Below, piece by piece: positions 1 to 8,430 of a stretch of DNA of 64,000 nt (positions are counted from its first letter, which is position 1; each line of letters begins with the position of its first letter). The notes beneath the pieces were generated by a model. The model made no database searches, was not told the DNA's origin, and saw only the letters and a program-made list of their open reading frames with translations. The DNA lies in the NCBI GenBank assembly GCA_963642995.1, contig CAVIIZ010000002.1, positions 62,001 through 126,000 on the forward strand, in the 5' to 3' direction. The stretch is from CAVAWX01 sp963642995. GTDB lineage: Bacteria; Actinomycetota; Coriobacteriia; Coriobacteriales; QAMH01. The position numbers and the translations under genes are program-made.

Positions 1-1
1 G

Positions 2-529
2 TGCGACGTCGAGGGGGATTCGCATTTCGACCGCTACGACAACGATTTCATGTGGCTCACAGACGCCAACGTGGCGCTCGCGGCGTACAGCGTCCGCGAA
101 CCCAGGTACCCGCTTGCGACGGCCCTCGAGGCGCCGAAGTTCAAGCTGTTCAGCTCGGACGTCGGGCTTTTGACCTACCAGTGCGGCTTGGATGTCGTGC
201 GCGGGATATTGGGCGAGCGCGCCGACATCAACTTCGGCGCCGTCTACGAGAACGCCGTGGCGCAAGAGCTCGCGACGCATGGGCGGGGGCTTTACTACTT
301 CAAGAATCGCGCGATGGGCGAGTTGGACTTCGTCGTCCAAACCGACGACGGCAGGGTCGTGCCGGTGGAGGTGAAGTCGGGTAAGGGGTACAGACGCCAT
401 GTGGCGCTCGGGAAGGTGCTTTCCACCGCGAATTATGGAATCGAGGAAGCGCTCGTCTTGCACGAGGGCAATCTTTCGGTCGACGGAGCCGTGACGTATT
501 GCCCGGTCTACATGGCGGCGTTTCTGTAA
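2..529 (+). CDS. AAA ATPase, DUF4143-type C-terminal part (5' end outside window)
   Basis: The frame is open from base 2, so the N-terminal P-loop domain lies upstream of the window. About 175 residues are visible. The C-terminal part carries a PD-(D/E)XK-nuclease-like signature, with GELDFVV followed by VPVEVKSGKG, which is the usual end of the DUF4143 family fused to AAA_14 ATPases. Members are abundant accessory genes of poorly known function in anaerobes, thought to be mobile or defence-related. The E/D...EVK residues look intact here, unlike the copy at 7219. A decayed paralogue follows 18 bases downstream. Family is fairly sure; function is not known. Confidence 0.8.
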   Translation, partial: CDVEGDSHFDRYDNDFMWLTDANVALAAYSVREPRYPLATALEAPKFKLFSSDVGLLTYQCGLDVVRGILGERADINFGAVYENAVAQELATHGRGLYYFKNRAMGELDFVVQTDDGRVVPVEVKSGKGYRRHVALGKVLSTANYGIEEALVLHEGNLSVDGAVTYCPVYMAAFL

Positions 530-547
530 GGGCCGACCGTCTTTTCC

Positions 548-1040
548 ATGCCGTACAATCTGCTCGTACGAAGGCGGGTCTTGGGGCGGCGTCCGAAGCG
601 AAGGGCGCGTGCCTACGCGCAGTCCCTTTCCGCAAACAGGGCCTTTTGCTCACGGGCGCCCGCCAAGTGGGCAAGACCACGCTCGTCAGGGATTTCGCCG
701 CGAGAAATACGTCTCGAATCCGATGGAGGCGCGGCAGATAAAGATGGTCTACGAGGCCTTCGTCGCCCAAGAGCTGCGGGCAGCCGGATTCGCGCCGCAC
801 TACTACTCCTCGAAAAAACGAGGCGAGCTGGATTTCGCGATTGAAGATAAGGCTACGGGCCGGGTGAGGCTGGTGGAGGTGAAATCCGGCAAGGACTACA
901 AGCGGCACAGCGCCCTGTCCAAGCTCATTGAAAGCGGAGAGGCGCAAGACCCCGTGGTCTTGTGCAACGAAAACTACGCGGAGGCGGCCGGGCGGCGCTA
1001 TGTCCCGGTGTATGCGGCCTCGCTCCTCGGAAAGCTCTAG
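548..1040 (+). pseudogene. Decayed AAA/DUF4143 ATPase with internal deletion
   Basis: Two frames together look like one gene. The first (to about 715) has the N-terminal Walker A segment LLLTGARQVGKTTLVRDFAA. The second, in another frame to 1040, has the C-terminal DUF4143 region with GELDFAI and VRLVEVKSGKDYKRH. The roughly 200 residues normally between them, covering Walker B and the lid, are missing. A deletion with frameshift therefore joined the two ends. The tail is clearly related to that of the gene just upstream (EVKSGKGYRRH against EVKSGKDYKRH), so the two were tandem paralogues. No functional product is expected. Confidence 0.75.
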
Positions 1041-1107
1041 TGCGCCTCTAGTGCGCCGCGCCCGCACTCGCCCGCCCAGATTTTTCCGCGCAAGGGCGGC
1101 TTTCGGC

Positions 1108-1113
1108 TAGAAT
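1108..1113 (+). promoter_or_regulatory. -10 element TAGAAT directly before lepA
   Basis: TAGAAT ends seven bases before the lepA ATG at 1121. A transcript starting at the usual distance would begin at or next to the A of the start codon, and no Shine-Dalgarno sequence precedes it. This suggests a leaderless message. No convincing -35 is visible. Confidence 0.45.
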
Positions 1114-1120
1114 AGCCCGC

Positions 1121-2923
1121 ATGGATCAGACACTCATCCGCAACTTCAGCATCATCGCGCACATCGACCACGGCAAGTCGACCATCGCCGACCGCATACT
1201 GGAGATGACGCATACCATCGCCTCGCGCGACATGACCGAGCAGGTGCTCGACAGCATGGACATCGAGCGCGAGCGCGGCATCACCATCAAGTCGCAGGCC
1301 GTCTCCGTGGACTACACGGCCGCCGACGGGCAGACCTACCTGTTCAACCTCATCGACACGCCCGGCCACGTGGACTTCACCTACGAGGTCTCGCGCAGCC
1401 TGGCCGCCTGCGAGGGCGCGGTGCTCGTGGTGGATTCCACCCAAGGCGTCGAGGCCCAGACCGTGGCAAACGCCCTCATGGCGATGAACGCGGATTTGGA
1501 GATCGTGCCTGCCATCAACAAGGTGGACCTGCCGGCGGCAGACCCCGAGCGCGTGCGCGGCGAGATAGAGGAGGGGCTCGCCATCCCGGCAGACGACGCG
1601 GTGCTCACCTCGGGCAAGTCGGGTTTGGGAGTGGCCGAGCTGCTGGAGGCCGTGGTCGCGCGCATCCCCGCGCCGCAAGGCGACGCCTCCGCGCCGCTCA
1701 AGGCGCTCGTATTCGACAGCTACTTCGACGCCTACCGCGGGGTCGTCGCCCTCGTGCGCGTGGTGGACGGCAGGCTGCGCGCGAAGGAGCGCCTGCGCTT
1801 CATGCAGACGCGCCACGAGTGCGAGGCCGAGGAGGTGGGCGTGCGCCGCCCTGCCGAGACGGCCGTAGACGAGCTGGCGGCCGGCGAGGTGGGATATCTC
1901 GTCACCGGCCTGAAAGACCCCAAGCTCGTGAAGGTGGGCGACACCGTCACCCTCGCCCGCGAGCAGGCCGCAGAGCCGCTGCCGGGGTATCGCGAGGTAA
2001 AGCCCATGGTCTACACCGGCGTCTTTCCCATCGACGCCGACCAGTACCCGGCGTTGCGCGATGCGCTGGAAAAGCTCTCCTTGAACGACCCGGCGCTGCT
2101 CTTCGAGCCGGAGACGAGCCACGCGCTGGGTTTCGGCTTTCGCGTGGGCTTTCTGGGGCTGCTTCACCTCGAGGTGGTTCAAGAGCGCCTCGAGCGCGAG
2201 TTCTCGCTCGACCTGATAGCCACGGCGCCGTCCGTGGAATACGAGGTCTACCTGGCAAGCGGCGACATGGTGGTCGTGCACAGCCCGCAGGACATGCCCG
2301 ACGCGGCCTCGATCGAGCGCGTCGAGGAACCCTACCTGAAGGCGAAGATCATCGTGCCCGCCGATTTCGTGGGCGCGGTCATGGAGCTGTCGGTGGCGCG
2401 GCGCGGCGTGTTCAAGAACATGGAGTACCTCTCCACGAAAAACGTCGAGCTGACCTTCGAGCTGCCGCTTTCCGAGCTGATCATGGACTACTTCGACGCG
2501 TTGAAAAGCCGCACGAAGGGCTACGCGTCGCTCGACTACGACGTCATCGGCTACCGCGCAAGCGACCTGGTCAAGCTCGACATACTGCTCGCCGGCAACA
2601 AGGTGGACGCGCTGTCGTGCATCGTGCACCGCGACAGCGCCTACGAGCGCGGCAAGGCGCTGTGCCTGAAGCTGAAGGGCATCATCCCGCAGCAGCTGTT
2701 CGAGGTGCCCATCCAGGCGGCCGTCGGCGCGCGCATCCTGGCGCGCCAGACGGTGCGGGCAAAGCGCAAGGACGTGCTGGCGAAATGCTACGGCGGCGAC
2801 ATATCACGCAAGCGCAAGCTGCTGGAGAAGCAGAAGGCCGGCAAGAAGAAGATGAAGGCCATAGGCAGCGTGGACGTGCCGCAGGAGGCCTTCATGGCGA
2901 TCCTCAAAGTGGATGATGAATAG
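1121..2923 (+). CDS. lepA: Elongation factor 4 (LepA), ribosome back-translocase GTPase
   Basis: The 600-residue protein is full length for EF4. It shows the translational GTPase G1 motif AHIDHGKST (residues 13-21), DTPGH (79-83) and NKVD, then EF-G-like domains II, III and V and the LepA-specific basic C-terminal domain rich in KRK and GKKKMK. EF4 is a cytoplasmic GTPase that acts on stalled or mis-translocated ribosomes. The dus gene overlaps its last 11 bases, so the two are probably cotranscribed. In many actinobacteria lepA is close to hemW and dnaJ; here those genes start 9 kb further on, beyond an accessory island. Identification is secure. Confidence 0.98.
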   Translation: MDQTLIRNFSIIAHIDHGKSTIADRILEMTHTIASRDMTEQVLDSMDIERERGITIKSQAVSVDYTAADGQTYLFNLIDTPGHVDFTYEVSRSLAACEGAVLVVDSTQGVEAQTVANALMAMNADLEIVPAINKVDLPAADPERVRGEIEEGLAIPADDAVLTSGKSGLGVAELLEAVVARIPAPQGDASAPLKALVFDSYFDAYRGVVALVRVVDGRLRAKERLRFMQTRHECEAEEVGVRRPAETAVDELAAGEVGYLVTGLKDPKLVKVGDTVTLAREQAAEPLPGYREVKPMVYTGVFPIDADQYPALRDALEKLSLNDPALLFEPETSHALGFGFRVGFLGLLHLEVVQERLEREFSLDLIATAPSVEYEVYLASGDMVVVHSPQDMPDAASIERVEEPYLKAKIIVPADFVGAVMELSVARRGVFKNMEYLSTKNVELTFELPLSELIMDYFDALKSRTKGYASLDYDVIGYRASDLVKLDILLAGNKVDALSCIVHRDSAYERGKALCLKLKGIIPQQLFEVPIQAAVGARILARQTVRAKRKDVLAKCYGGDISRKRKLLEKQKAGKKKMKAIGSVDVPQEAFMAILKVDDE

Positions 2924-3977
2924 GGGCGCGCGCGCGGGGGCGGCGATTCGCGCGGGCGCCGGCGCGGGTGAAATCGCGCACGAGCCCGCGTCCGCGCCCG
3001 ACGCGGCTTTTCGCGCGGCGCTTTCCCGGCCGTTGTGGCTTGCCCCCATGGCAGGCGTCAGCGACAAGGCCTTCCGCACGATATGCGTGTCCCACGGCGC
3101 GGGCCTCGCGTTCACCGAGATGGTGAGCGCGGCAGGCCTTGCGCATGCGGGGAAAAAGACGTGGGACCTGGTCGACCCCGCGCCTGCCGAGCCTGCCGTG
3201 GCGGTGCAGCTGTTCGGCCACGACCCCCGGCAGATGGCGTCGGCGGCCATGCGCGTCGAGCGGCGTCTGGGCGCGCGGCTCGCCGCGATCGACGTGAACA
3301 TGGGATGCCCCGTGCGCAAGGTGGTGCGAAAAGGGGAGGGCGCCGCGCTGATGAACGCGCCCGGGCGTGCCGTGCAGATCGTGTCGGCCCTGGTGGAAGC
3401 CGTGTCCGTGCCCGTCACGGCCAAGGTCCGCTCCGGATGGCAAGAAGGTGAGGAGAGCGCGCCGGAGCTTGCGCAGATGCTCGAGCAGGCAGGCGTCGCG
3501 CTTGTCGGCGTGCACGGCAGGACCGCCCGGCAGCTCTACCGGGGCGCAGCCGACTGGGGCGTGATCCGGCGGGTGAAGGAGGCGGTCGGCGTCCCCGTCG
3601 CGGGCAGCGGCGACGTGTTCTCGCATGCGGACGCCGAGGCGATGCGCGCGCAGACGGGTTGCGACGTGGTCTACGCGGCACGCGGCGCGCGCGGCAACCC
3701 GTGGATCTTCGAGGGGCGCGAGCCGTCTGCCGCCGAGCGCGTCGAGTGCGCCCTGGAGCATCTGGGCCTTTTCTGCGACTTCTACGGCGAGGAGCACCTG
3801 AGCCCGCTGCGCGCCCAGCTCTCCTGGTACGTCCACGGCCTGCCCAAGGCGGCCTCGATGCGCCGCGCGCTGTCCACCGCCACGACCCGGCGCGACTTCG
3901 AGCGGGTTTTCTCAACTGCGCTCGCACAGGCGGCCGAGAATTCGCGTGGGAGTGCTTTCGGCACGTTTCATCAATAA
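2913..3977 (+). CDS. dus: tRNA-dihydrouridine synthase, DusB-like
   Basis: The 354-residue flavoenzyme reduces uridine to dihydrouridine in the tRNA D-loop. The TIM-barrel FMN-binding start LAPMAGVSDKAFR (43-55) is clear. The catalytic cysteine lies in NMGCPVRKVVRKGEG (C132), followed by VTAKVRSGW, VHGRTARQLYRG and the phosphate-binding GSGDVFS and RGARGNPWIFEG. The start ATG lies inside the end of lepA, which fits translational coupling. An Ala/Gly-rich N-terminal stretch of about 35 residues precedes the barrel, so an internal start is possible. The gene marks the left border of the island that runs to hemW. Confidence 0.93.
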   Translation: MMNRGARAGAAIRAGAGAGEIAHEPASAPDAAFRAALSRPLWLAPMAGVSDKAFRTICVSHGAGLAFTEMVSAAGLAHAGKKTWDLVDPAPAEPAVAVQLFGHDPRQMASAAMRVERRLGARLAAIDVNMGCPVRKVVRKGEGAALMNAPGRAVQIVSALVEAVSVPVTAKVRSGWQEGEESAPELAQMLEQAGVALVGVHGRTARQLYRGAADWGVIRRVKEAVGVPVAGSGDVFSHADAEAMRAQTGCDVVYAARGARGNPWIFEGREPSAAERVECALEHLGLFCDFYGEEHLSPLRAQLSWYVHGLPKAASMRRALSTATTRRDFERVFSTALAQAAENSRGSAFGTFHQ

Positions 3978-3992
3978 AACTTGTGGTAAAGT

Positions 3993-4000
3993 GCGATAAT
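3993..4000 (+). promoter_or_regulatory. Probable -10 element (GATAAT) of the hipBA operon
   Basis: GATAAT at 3995-4000 lies in an A+T-rich stretch 36 bases before the hipB GTG. A G two bases before it gives a weak extended -10 look. No clear -35 is seen. HipB-type antitoxins usually repress their own promoter, but I see no clear palindrome. Confidence 0.4.
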
Positions 4001-4035
4001 AGAAAAATTCTTTTACGAAAGGCGGCGATAACAGC

Positions 4036-4332
4036 GTGAAGACAGCGACGCCGCGTCCGGTTGCCCGGGCGCAACGGGACATCGCCGCAAACCTCAGCCT
4101 CGCCCGCCGCCAGCAACGCGTCTCCGTGGCCGTGCTCGCCGACCGCACGGCCATATCGGCGCCGACCGTCTCCAAGCTGCTCAACAAGGGGGAGGGCACC
4201 CTCGAGACCTTCCTGCGCGTGGCCATGGCGCTCGGCCTGCTCGACGCCGTCGTGGATGCGACCGACCCCCTGGCCACGCCGCTTGGCCGCGTCCTTGCCG
4301 AAGAAGACGTCCCCCAAAGGGTCAGGTACTAG
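4036..4332 (+). CDS. HipB-like antitoxin, helix-turn-helix regulator
   Basis: The 98-residue protein has an XRE-type helix-turn-helix: SLARRQQRVSVAVLADRTAI leads to SAPTVSKLLNKGEGTLETFL as the recognition part. The size and the position two bases before a HipA-like kinase mark it as the antitoxin and operon repressor. Start is GTG at 4036, preceded by GAAAGG. The expected role is to bind operator DNA and the partner kinase in the cytoplasm, keeping the kinase inactive. The Arg-rich tail after the helix-turn-helix is short. Identification rests on the HTH and the neighbour. Confidence 0.8.
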   Translation: MKTATPRPVARAQRDIAANLSLARRQQRVSVAVLADRTAISAPTVSKLLNKGEGTLETFLRVAMALGLLDAVVDATDPLATPLGRVLAEEDVPQRVRY

Positions 4333-4334
4333 CC

Positions 4335-5606
4335 ATGGCGCGGCGGCGCGTGCTCGTGACGCTGCAGGTGGACGGCGCGGATCTTGCGTGTGGAACACTT
4401 GACCAGAGCGTCCGCAACGGCCGCGAATCGCTGACCTTCTCCTACGACGCAGGCTATCTGGAACATCCGAAGGCCTTCGCCTTGAGCCCGGACATGCCGC
4501 TCGCGCCGGGCGCCTTCCATTCTGTCGGCACGGCCGAGCTGCGGGCCTTCGGCGATTGCATGCCGGATCGCTGGGGACGAAACCTCATGCGCCGCGAGGA
4601 GGCACGGCTTGCCCGCGAGCAGGGGCGGACGCCGCGCACGCTTTTCGAGCTCGACCTGCTCTGCGGAGTGGACGACGCGCAGCGCCAGGGCGCCGTGCGC
4701 CTGTGGGACGAAAACGGCGCCGTGTTGTCCGCCCCGGGCACGGGCGTGCCCCGGGAGGTGGAGCTGCCTGCTTTGCTGGATGCGGCAGACCTTGCGGCAG
4801 ACGACCTTTCGGCCGACGTGCGCGACCTGTTTGCCGCGGGCTCGAGTCTGGGCGGCGCGCGCCCAAAAGCGTCTGTTGCCGATGCGGACGGCGCGCTTTC
4901 AATTGCCAAGTTCCCCCGTGAAGACGAATCGGCGCTCGACGACGTCTGCGCCTGGGAGAAGGTCGCGCTCGGCATTTTCGCGGCTTGCGGCCTTGCGGTG
5001 CCGCCCTCTAGACTGCTCAGGCTCTCGGGGCGCTCGGTGCTGCTTGTGAGGCGCTTCGACCGCGAGGGCGCGCGGCGCGTCCCCTACCTGAGCGGGCTTT
5101 CCGCCATCGGCGGGCGCGACGGCGCCGATGGGTACTCCTACCTCGACCTTGCGGATTTCCTCGCGCGGGAGGGTGCAGACGCGCATGCGGACAAACGTCG
5201 CCTGTGGCTGCACGCCCTGCTGTCCGCGGCGATCGGAAACACCGACAACCACATGCGCAACTTCGGCTTTTTGCGCGACGGGGGCGGGCGGGGCTGGCGG
5301 CTCTCGCCGTTTTTCGACGTGAACCCCACGCGACTCGATGCGGGCGGGTGTTTCGCCGTGGGGGTGGCCGATGCAGGGGCGCCCCATGACGTCGAGACCG
5401 TCATGGAGTGCGCCGGGCTTTACGACCTGGGACGAGACGAGGCCTGTGAGCTGGCCGGTCGAGCGCGCGACGCCGTGGCAACCTGGCGGCGCCTGGCGTT
5501 GTCCGCCGGCATCAGGGATGCCTCGGTCGAGGGCATGCGCAGCCGCATGGAGTCCGGCATCGCCGACCTCGGGAATTGGGCCTGCCCGCGCCGCGCCGTC
5601 GTCTGA
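4335..5606 (+). CDS. HipA-like serine/threonine kinase toxin
   Basis: The 423-residue protein is the usual HipA length. It has the N-terminal HipA_N region, then the kinase core: GSSLGGARPKA (169-179), the ATP-lysine region SIAKFP (189-194), the catalytic NTDNHMRNFGF (302-312, D304) and the metal-binding FFDVNP (326-331, D328). E. coli HipA phosphorylates glutamyl-tRNA synthetase and causes growth arrest and persistence; the target here is unknown. It directly follows the HipB-like gene. All key kinase residues are present, so it is probably active. A diverged copy of its last 50 codons lies at 10854-11012, which suggests a second hipA once existed nearby. Confidence 0.9.
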   Translation: MARRRVLVTLQVDGADLACGTLDQSVRNGRESLTFSYDAGYLEHPKAFALSPDMPLAPGAFHSVGTAELRAFGDCMPDRWGRNLMRREEARLAREQGRTPRTLFELDLLCGVDDAQRQGAVRLWDENGAVLSAPGTGVPREVELPALLDAADLAADDLSADVRDLFAAGSSLGGARPKASVADADGALSIAKFPREDESALDDVCAWEKVALGIFAACGLAVPPSRLLRLSGRSVLLVRRFDREGARRVPYLSGLSAIGGRDGADGYSYLDLADFLAREGADAHADKRRLWLHALLSAAIGNTDNHMRNFGFLRDGGGRGWRLSPFFDVNPTRLDAGGCFAVGVADAGAPHDVETVMECAGLYDLGRDEACELAGRARDAVATWRRLALSAGIRDASVEGMRSRMESGIADLGNWACPRRAVV

Positions 5607-5612
5607 AAGGCC

Positions 5613-5621
5613 GCTGGTATA
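5613..5621 (+). promoter_or_regulatory. Extended -10 promoter (TGGTATAAT)
   Basis: TGGTATAAT begins seven bases after the hipA stop codon and 41 bases before the amidase ATG. A TG two bases before a perfect TATAAT is a classical extended -10. The same TGGTATAAT occurs at 7148 and close variants at 15089, 17279 and 43342. Confidence 0.65.
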
Positions 5622-5661
5622 ATTCCTGCCGTTGCCTTCAGGCGAAAGAAAAGGAGCACCC

Positions 5662-6768
5662 ATGTCCGATGCGAACGTCCCCGTGAAGCCTTTGTTCGAC
5701 TATGTCTGCGAGCTGCCGACGTACACCCGGCTCGACTACGACTACCAGGCCGACTTTTATGAAAACGAGTTCAGCAAGCTCTCCGGCGGGTGCAGCTGCG
5801 CCGCAAAGCCCATCGACGGGGAGACCGTCGTCGTGCGCAACCTCGACTTCAACGTCTCCAACAAGAGCGCCTACATCGTGCGCACCGAGGTTCCGGGTTT
5901 CCACAAGACCGTGGGCGTGTGCTACGTGCCGTGGTTCGGGCCTGACTACACGGAGGCCGTCGAGGACGGCGTGCCTGCCGACTTCGCGAAGATAGTGCCG
6001 TTTTTCTGCTGCGACATCCTGAACGAGAAGGGCTTCTACATCGAGGCGGACATGCGCACGGAGGAGTTCCACGACGGCGTGCCGCGCTACAAGAACGCCG
6101 GCTTGAACCCCGGCGGCGACCGCATCAGCGCCATCGCGTTTCTGCGCTACGCGGCAGAGCGCTGCGCCACCATCGACGAGCTGCTCGAGCTGCTCGAGAC
6201 GCTGGACTTCTTCTCCCTGTCCGCGCCCGGCATCGAGTGGGGTTTCGCCTACATGGTGGCAGACGCGACCGGCAATTTCGGCGTGCTCGAGATAGCGGGC
6301 GACAAGGTGCACTTCAACCAGTACCAGCCCGCGCACACGAATTCCTACATCACGCCCGAGCTGGCGGAAAACCAGCTCTACCGCAGCGGGCTCGGGCGCT
6401 ACCACACGCTCATGGCCAACTACTTCAAGGCAGACGACGAGCAAGGCATGCAAGACCTGATCGACCTCGTGCGCTATTCCAGCCAATACGAGGACCCGAA
6501 AGGCTGCGCGTTCGATTGGCGTCACGAGTACTACAGCGCCGCGGAAGGGATCGACTACGCACGGGTCATGGATCCGCACAACCAGCCAGAGCTCGTCGCC
6601 GCCCAGGAGAAGTTCGTCGCCGAATGGAAGGCGATGAGCCGCCAGGAAAAGCAGGACCTGAATTCCATTTGGGAGACCACTTTGTCGGTGCGCACGAACG
6701 TGATGAAGCGCACGATGCGCATCCGTTTCTACGAGGACGAGGGGCGCGTCCTCGAGCTGAGCATCTAG
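5662..6768 (+). CDS. Linear amide C-N hydrolase, Ntn-hydrolase fold (choloylglycine hydrolase-like)
   Basis: The 368-residue protein fits the N-terminal-nucleophile amidase superfamily that includes bile-salt hydrolases, penicillin acylases and acyltransferases. The likely nucleophile C44 follows SGG in SGGCSCAAKP. It is followed by RNLDF (R59, D62), which matches the Arg/Asp pair next to the active site of the family. The 43 residues before C44 would have to be removed by self-cleavage if it acts like other Ntn enzymes. No signal peptide is seen, so it is probably cytoplasmic. The start ATG has AAGGAG at a good distance; an upstream in-frame start at 5632 is less likely. The substrate is unknown, with bile salts or N-acyl amino acids as possibilities. 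Confidence 0.7.
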   Translation: MSDANVPVKPLFDYVCELPTYTRLDYDYQADFYENEFSKLSGGCSCAAKPIDGETVVVRNLDFNVSNKSAYIVRTEVPGFHKTVGVCYVPWFGPDYTEAVEDGVPADFAKIVPFFCCDILNEKGFYIEADMRTEEFHDGVPRYKNAGLNPGGDRISAIAFLRYAAERCATIDELLELLETLDFFSLSAPGIEWGFAYMVADATGNFGVLEIAGDKVHFNQYQPAHTNSYITPELAENQLYRSGLGRYHTLMANYFKADDEQGMQDLIDLVRYSSQYEDPKGCAFDWRHEYYSAAEGIDYARVMDPHNQPELVAAQEKFVAEWKAMSRQEKQDLNSIWETTLSVRTNVMKRTMRIRFYEDEGRVLELSI

Positions 6769-6791
6769 GCCCGTCGAAAGCAGGGCTGTCG

Positions 6792-6836
6792 GAGAGCCGG
6801 CTCGGGGGGAAGCCCCGGTCGGCTCTTCGCGTTTTC
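6792..6836 (+). terminator. Hairpin terminator after the amidase gene
   Basis: GAGAGCCGGCTCGGGG pairs imperfectly with CCCCGGTCGGCTCTTC around a short GGAAG loop, and GTTTTC follows. Rho-independent termination is plausible although the U-run is short. Confidence 0.5.
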
Positions 6837-7127
6837 AAGGCGCCGCAGCGAGGTGCGCACCCAGGGGGGGGCGGGGAGTTGCAGGGAGAAGGCTGAGCCG
6901 CACCAAGTATGCCCGGCTCAAGCGCGAGAAGAACCTGACGCCTCCCCAGCTGAAGAAGAAGCGCAACCCGGCCGCCGAGAACCCGAAGGCGGACAGGGGC
7001 TTGCCAACGCGATCCCCGAGGGAATGAACTCGGTCATCCAGCCGGCGAAGAGGGCCGCGCGCGGGTTTTCGGAGCATCGGGTACTTCAAGGCGCTTTGCT
7101 CCGTCGGCGCCACTTTCCGCCTGCGTA
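6834..7127 (+). pseudogene. Relic of an ISL3-family transposase (3' part, several frameshifts)
   Basis: Three reading frames in order give the C-terminal end of an ISL3-type transposase. They are RRRSEVRTQG, then LSRTKYARLKREKNLTPPQ, then ANAIPEGMNSVIQPAKRAAR, then GFRSIGYFKALCSVG. The second, third and fourth are hallmark segments of this family, whose functional form reads through as one frame. The 5' part with the zinc finger and most of the DDE domain is missing. The relic ends about 20 bases before the promoter of the next ATPase gene, so an insertion probably brought or disrupted sequence there. Confidence 0.7.
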
Positions 7128-7147
7128 AGCGGGCGTGAGGGTGGCGC

Positions 7148-7191
7148 TGGTATAATTCCCCAAAACGGAATTTTTTTCGAATTTGGGGAAT
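7148..7191 (+). promoter_or_regulatory. Extended -10 promoter overlapped by inverted repeat ATTCCCCAAA/TTTGGGGAAT
   Basis: TGGTATAAT at 7148-7156 is followed by ATTCCCCAAA (7155-7164) and its exact complement TTTGGGGAAT (7182-7191). The left arm starts inside the -10 hexamer and the arms span the expected transcript start. A protein bound here would block transcription of the ATPase gene at 7219. The same arm sequence recurs just past the end of that gene (8413-8449). Confidence 0.65.
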
Positions 7192-7218
7192 GAAACGCCT
7201 CGACCACGGAGGGCGACC

Positions 7219-8430
7219 ATGAAACTCATAGAGCGCACGGCATATCTTTCGGAGATGCTCGAATTGGCCGACACGCCCGACATCAAGGTCATCACCGGCG
7301 TACGCAGGTCGGGGAAGTCAAAGCTCATGGAGGCCTTGGCGCAAGGCATTCTGGAGCTGCAACCCGATGCCAACATCATCCACATCAACTACAACCTGAC
7401 CGACTTCGAAGACATCATGGATTATCGTTCCATGGAGGCCTACGTCGAAAAGCGCCACGTGCCGGGCCGCCAAAACTACCTGCTCGTCGACGAGGTGCAG
7501 ATGTGCGAGTCCTTCGAGAAGGCGATAAACAGCCTGCATGCCAAAGAGAAGTACGGCATATTCGTCACTGGCTCGAATGCCTTCCTGCAAAGCAGCGATT
7601 TGGCGACCTTGTTTGTGGGCAGAACATATGAAATCCCCGTATATCCCTTTTCATTTGCCGAGTACCTGGAGTATTTCCCATCTCAAAACATCTACGACAG
7701 CTTGACCGCCTACATATCGGACGGCGGGATGGCGGGGTCGTATGTGTACAAGACGGAGGAGCAGAAACGCCGCTACATCAACTCCGAGGTCTTGAACGCT
7801 TTGGTAGTCCGAGACGTCGCGGATAAGTACAAAATCAAAAACGAGCCGCTGCTGCATGCGCTGATCGACTATCTCATGGACAACATCGGAAACCTCACGT
7901 CCATGCGCTCCATTGCCGATACGCTCGAATCCAACAAGACGAAGACCGACCACAAGACGATCGGCAAGTATGTAGACGCGCTCTGCAAGGCCTTCGCCTT
8001 CTACCGCATTCGCCGCTACGATGTCCGCGGAAAGAGGTATTTGAGATCAGAGGACAAGTTCTACCTCGTCGACCAGGGATTTCGCTTTGCGCGCCTCGGG
8101 ACCAAGAACATGGACTATGGCCGCGTGTTGGAAAACATCGTGGCCATAGAGCTCCTGCGAAGGGGGTACGAAGTCTATGTCGGCGTCCTCTATAAAAAGG
8201 AGATCGACTTCGTCGCGATCAGGCGGGGCGAGAAGTTCTACATCCAAGTCGCGAACAGCATATCCGAGGAGAAGACATTCGAGCGTGAGATTTCTCCCCT
8301 GCTCGCGATAAAGGACGCCTACCCCAAGATGCTGATCGCCCGCACGTACCAGCCCGAGTACCAGCACGAGGGGGTGCGGATCGTGGATGCGGCAGAGTGG
8401 TTGAGCGGCGGCATTCCCCAAAATCGATGA
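7219..8430 (+). CDS. AAA ATPase with DUF4143 domain
   Basis: The 403-residue protein has Walker A GVRRSGKSK (27-35), Walker B LLVDEVQ (88-94) and a sensor-like VTGSN, then the DUF4143 C-terminal domain with GRVLENIVAIELLRRGYEVY and EIDFVAIRRGEKFYIQVA. In the nuclease-like motif the usual EVK is replaced by QVA, so the fold probably lacks nuclease chemistry. The ATG at 7219 has GGAGG eight bases before it. The last codons (GGIPQNR) lie in the left arm of the 3' inverted repeat. Codon use is less G+C-rich than in the housekeeping genes. Such ATPases are common in mobile or accessory DNA; no function is established. Confidence 0.85.
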   Translation: MKLIERTAYLSEMLELADTPDIKVITGVRRSGKSKLMEALAQGILELQPDANIIHINYNLTDFEDIMDYRSMEAYVEKRHVPGRQNYLLVDEVQMCESFEKAINSLHAKEKYGIFVTGSNAFLQSSDLATLFVGRTYEIPVYPFSFAEYLEYFPSQNIYDSLTAYISDGGMAGSYVYKTEEQKRRYINSEVLNALVVRDVADKYKIKNEPLLHALIDYLMDNIGNLTSMRSIADTLESNKTKTDHKTIGKYVDALCKAFAFYRIRRYDVRGKRYLRSEDKFYLVDQGFRFARLGTKNMDYGRVLENIVAIELLRRGYEVYVGVLYKKEIDFVAIRRGEKFYIQVANSISEEKTFEREISPLLAIKDAYPKMLIARTYQPEYQHEGVRIVDAAEWLSGGIPQNR

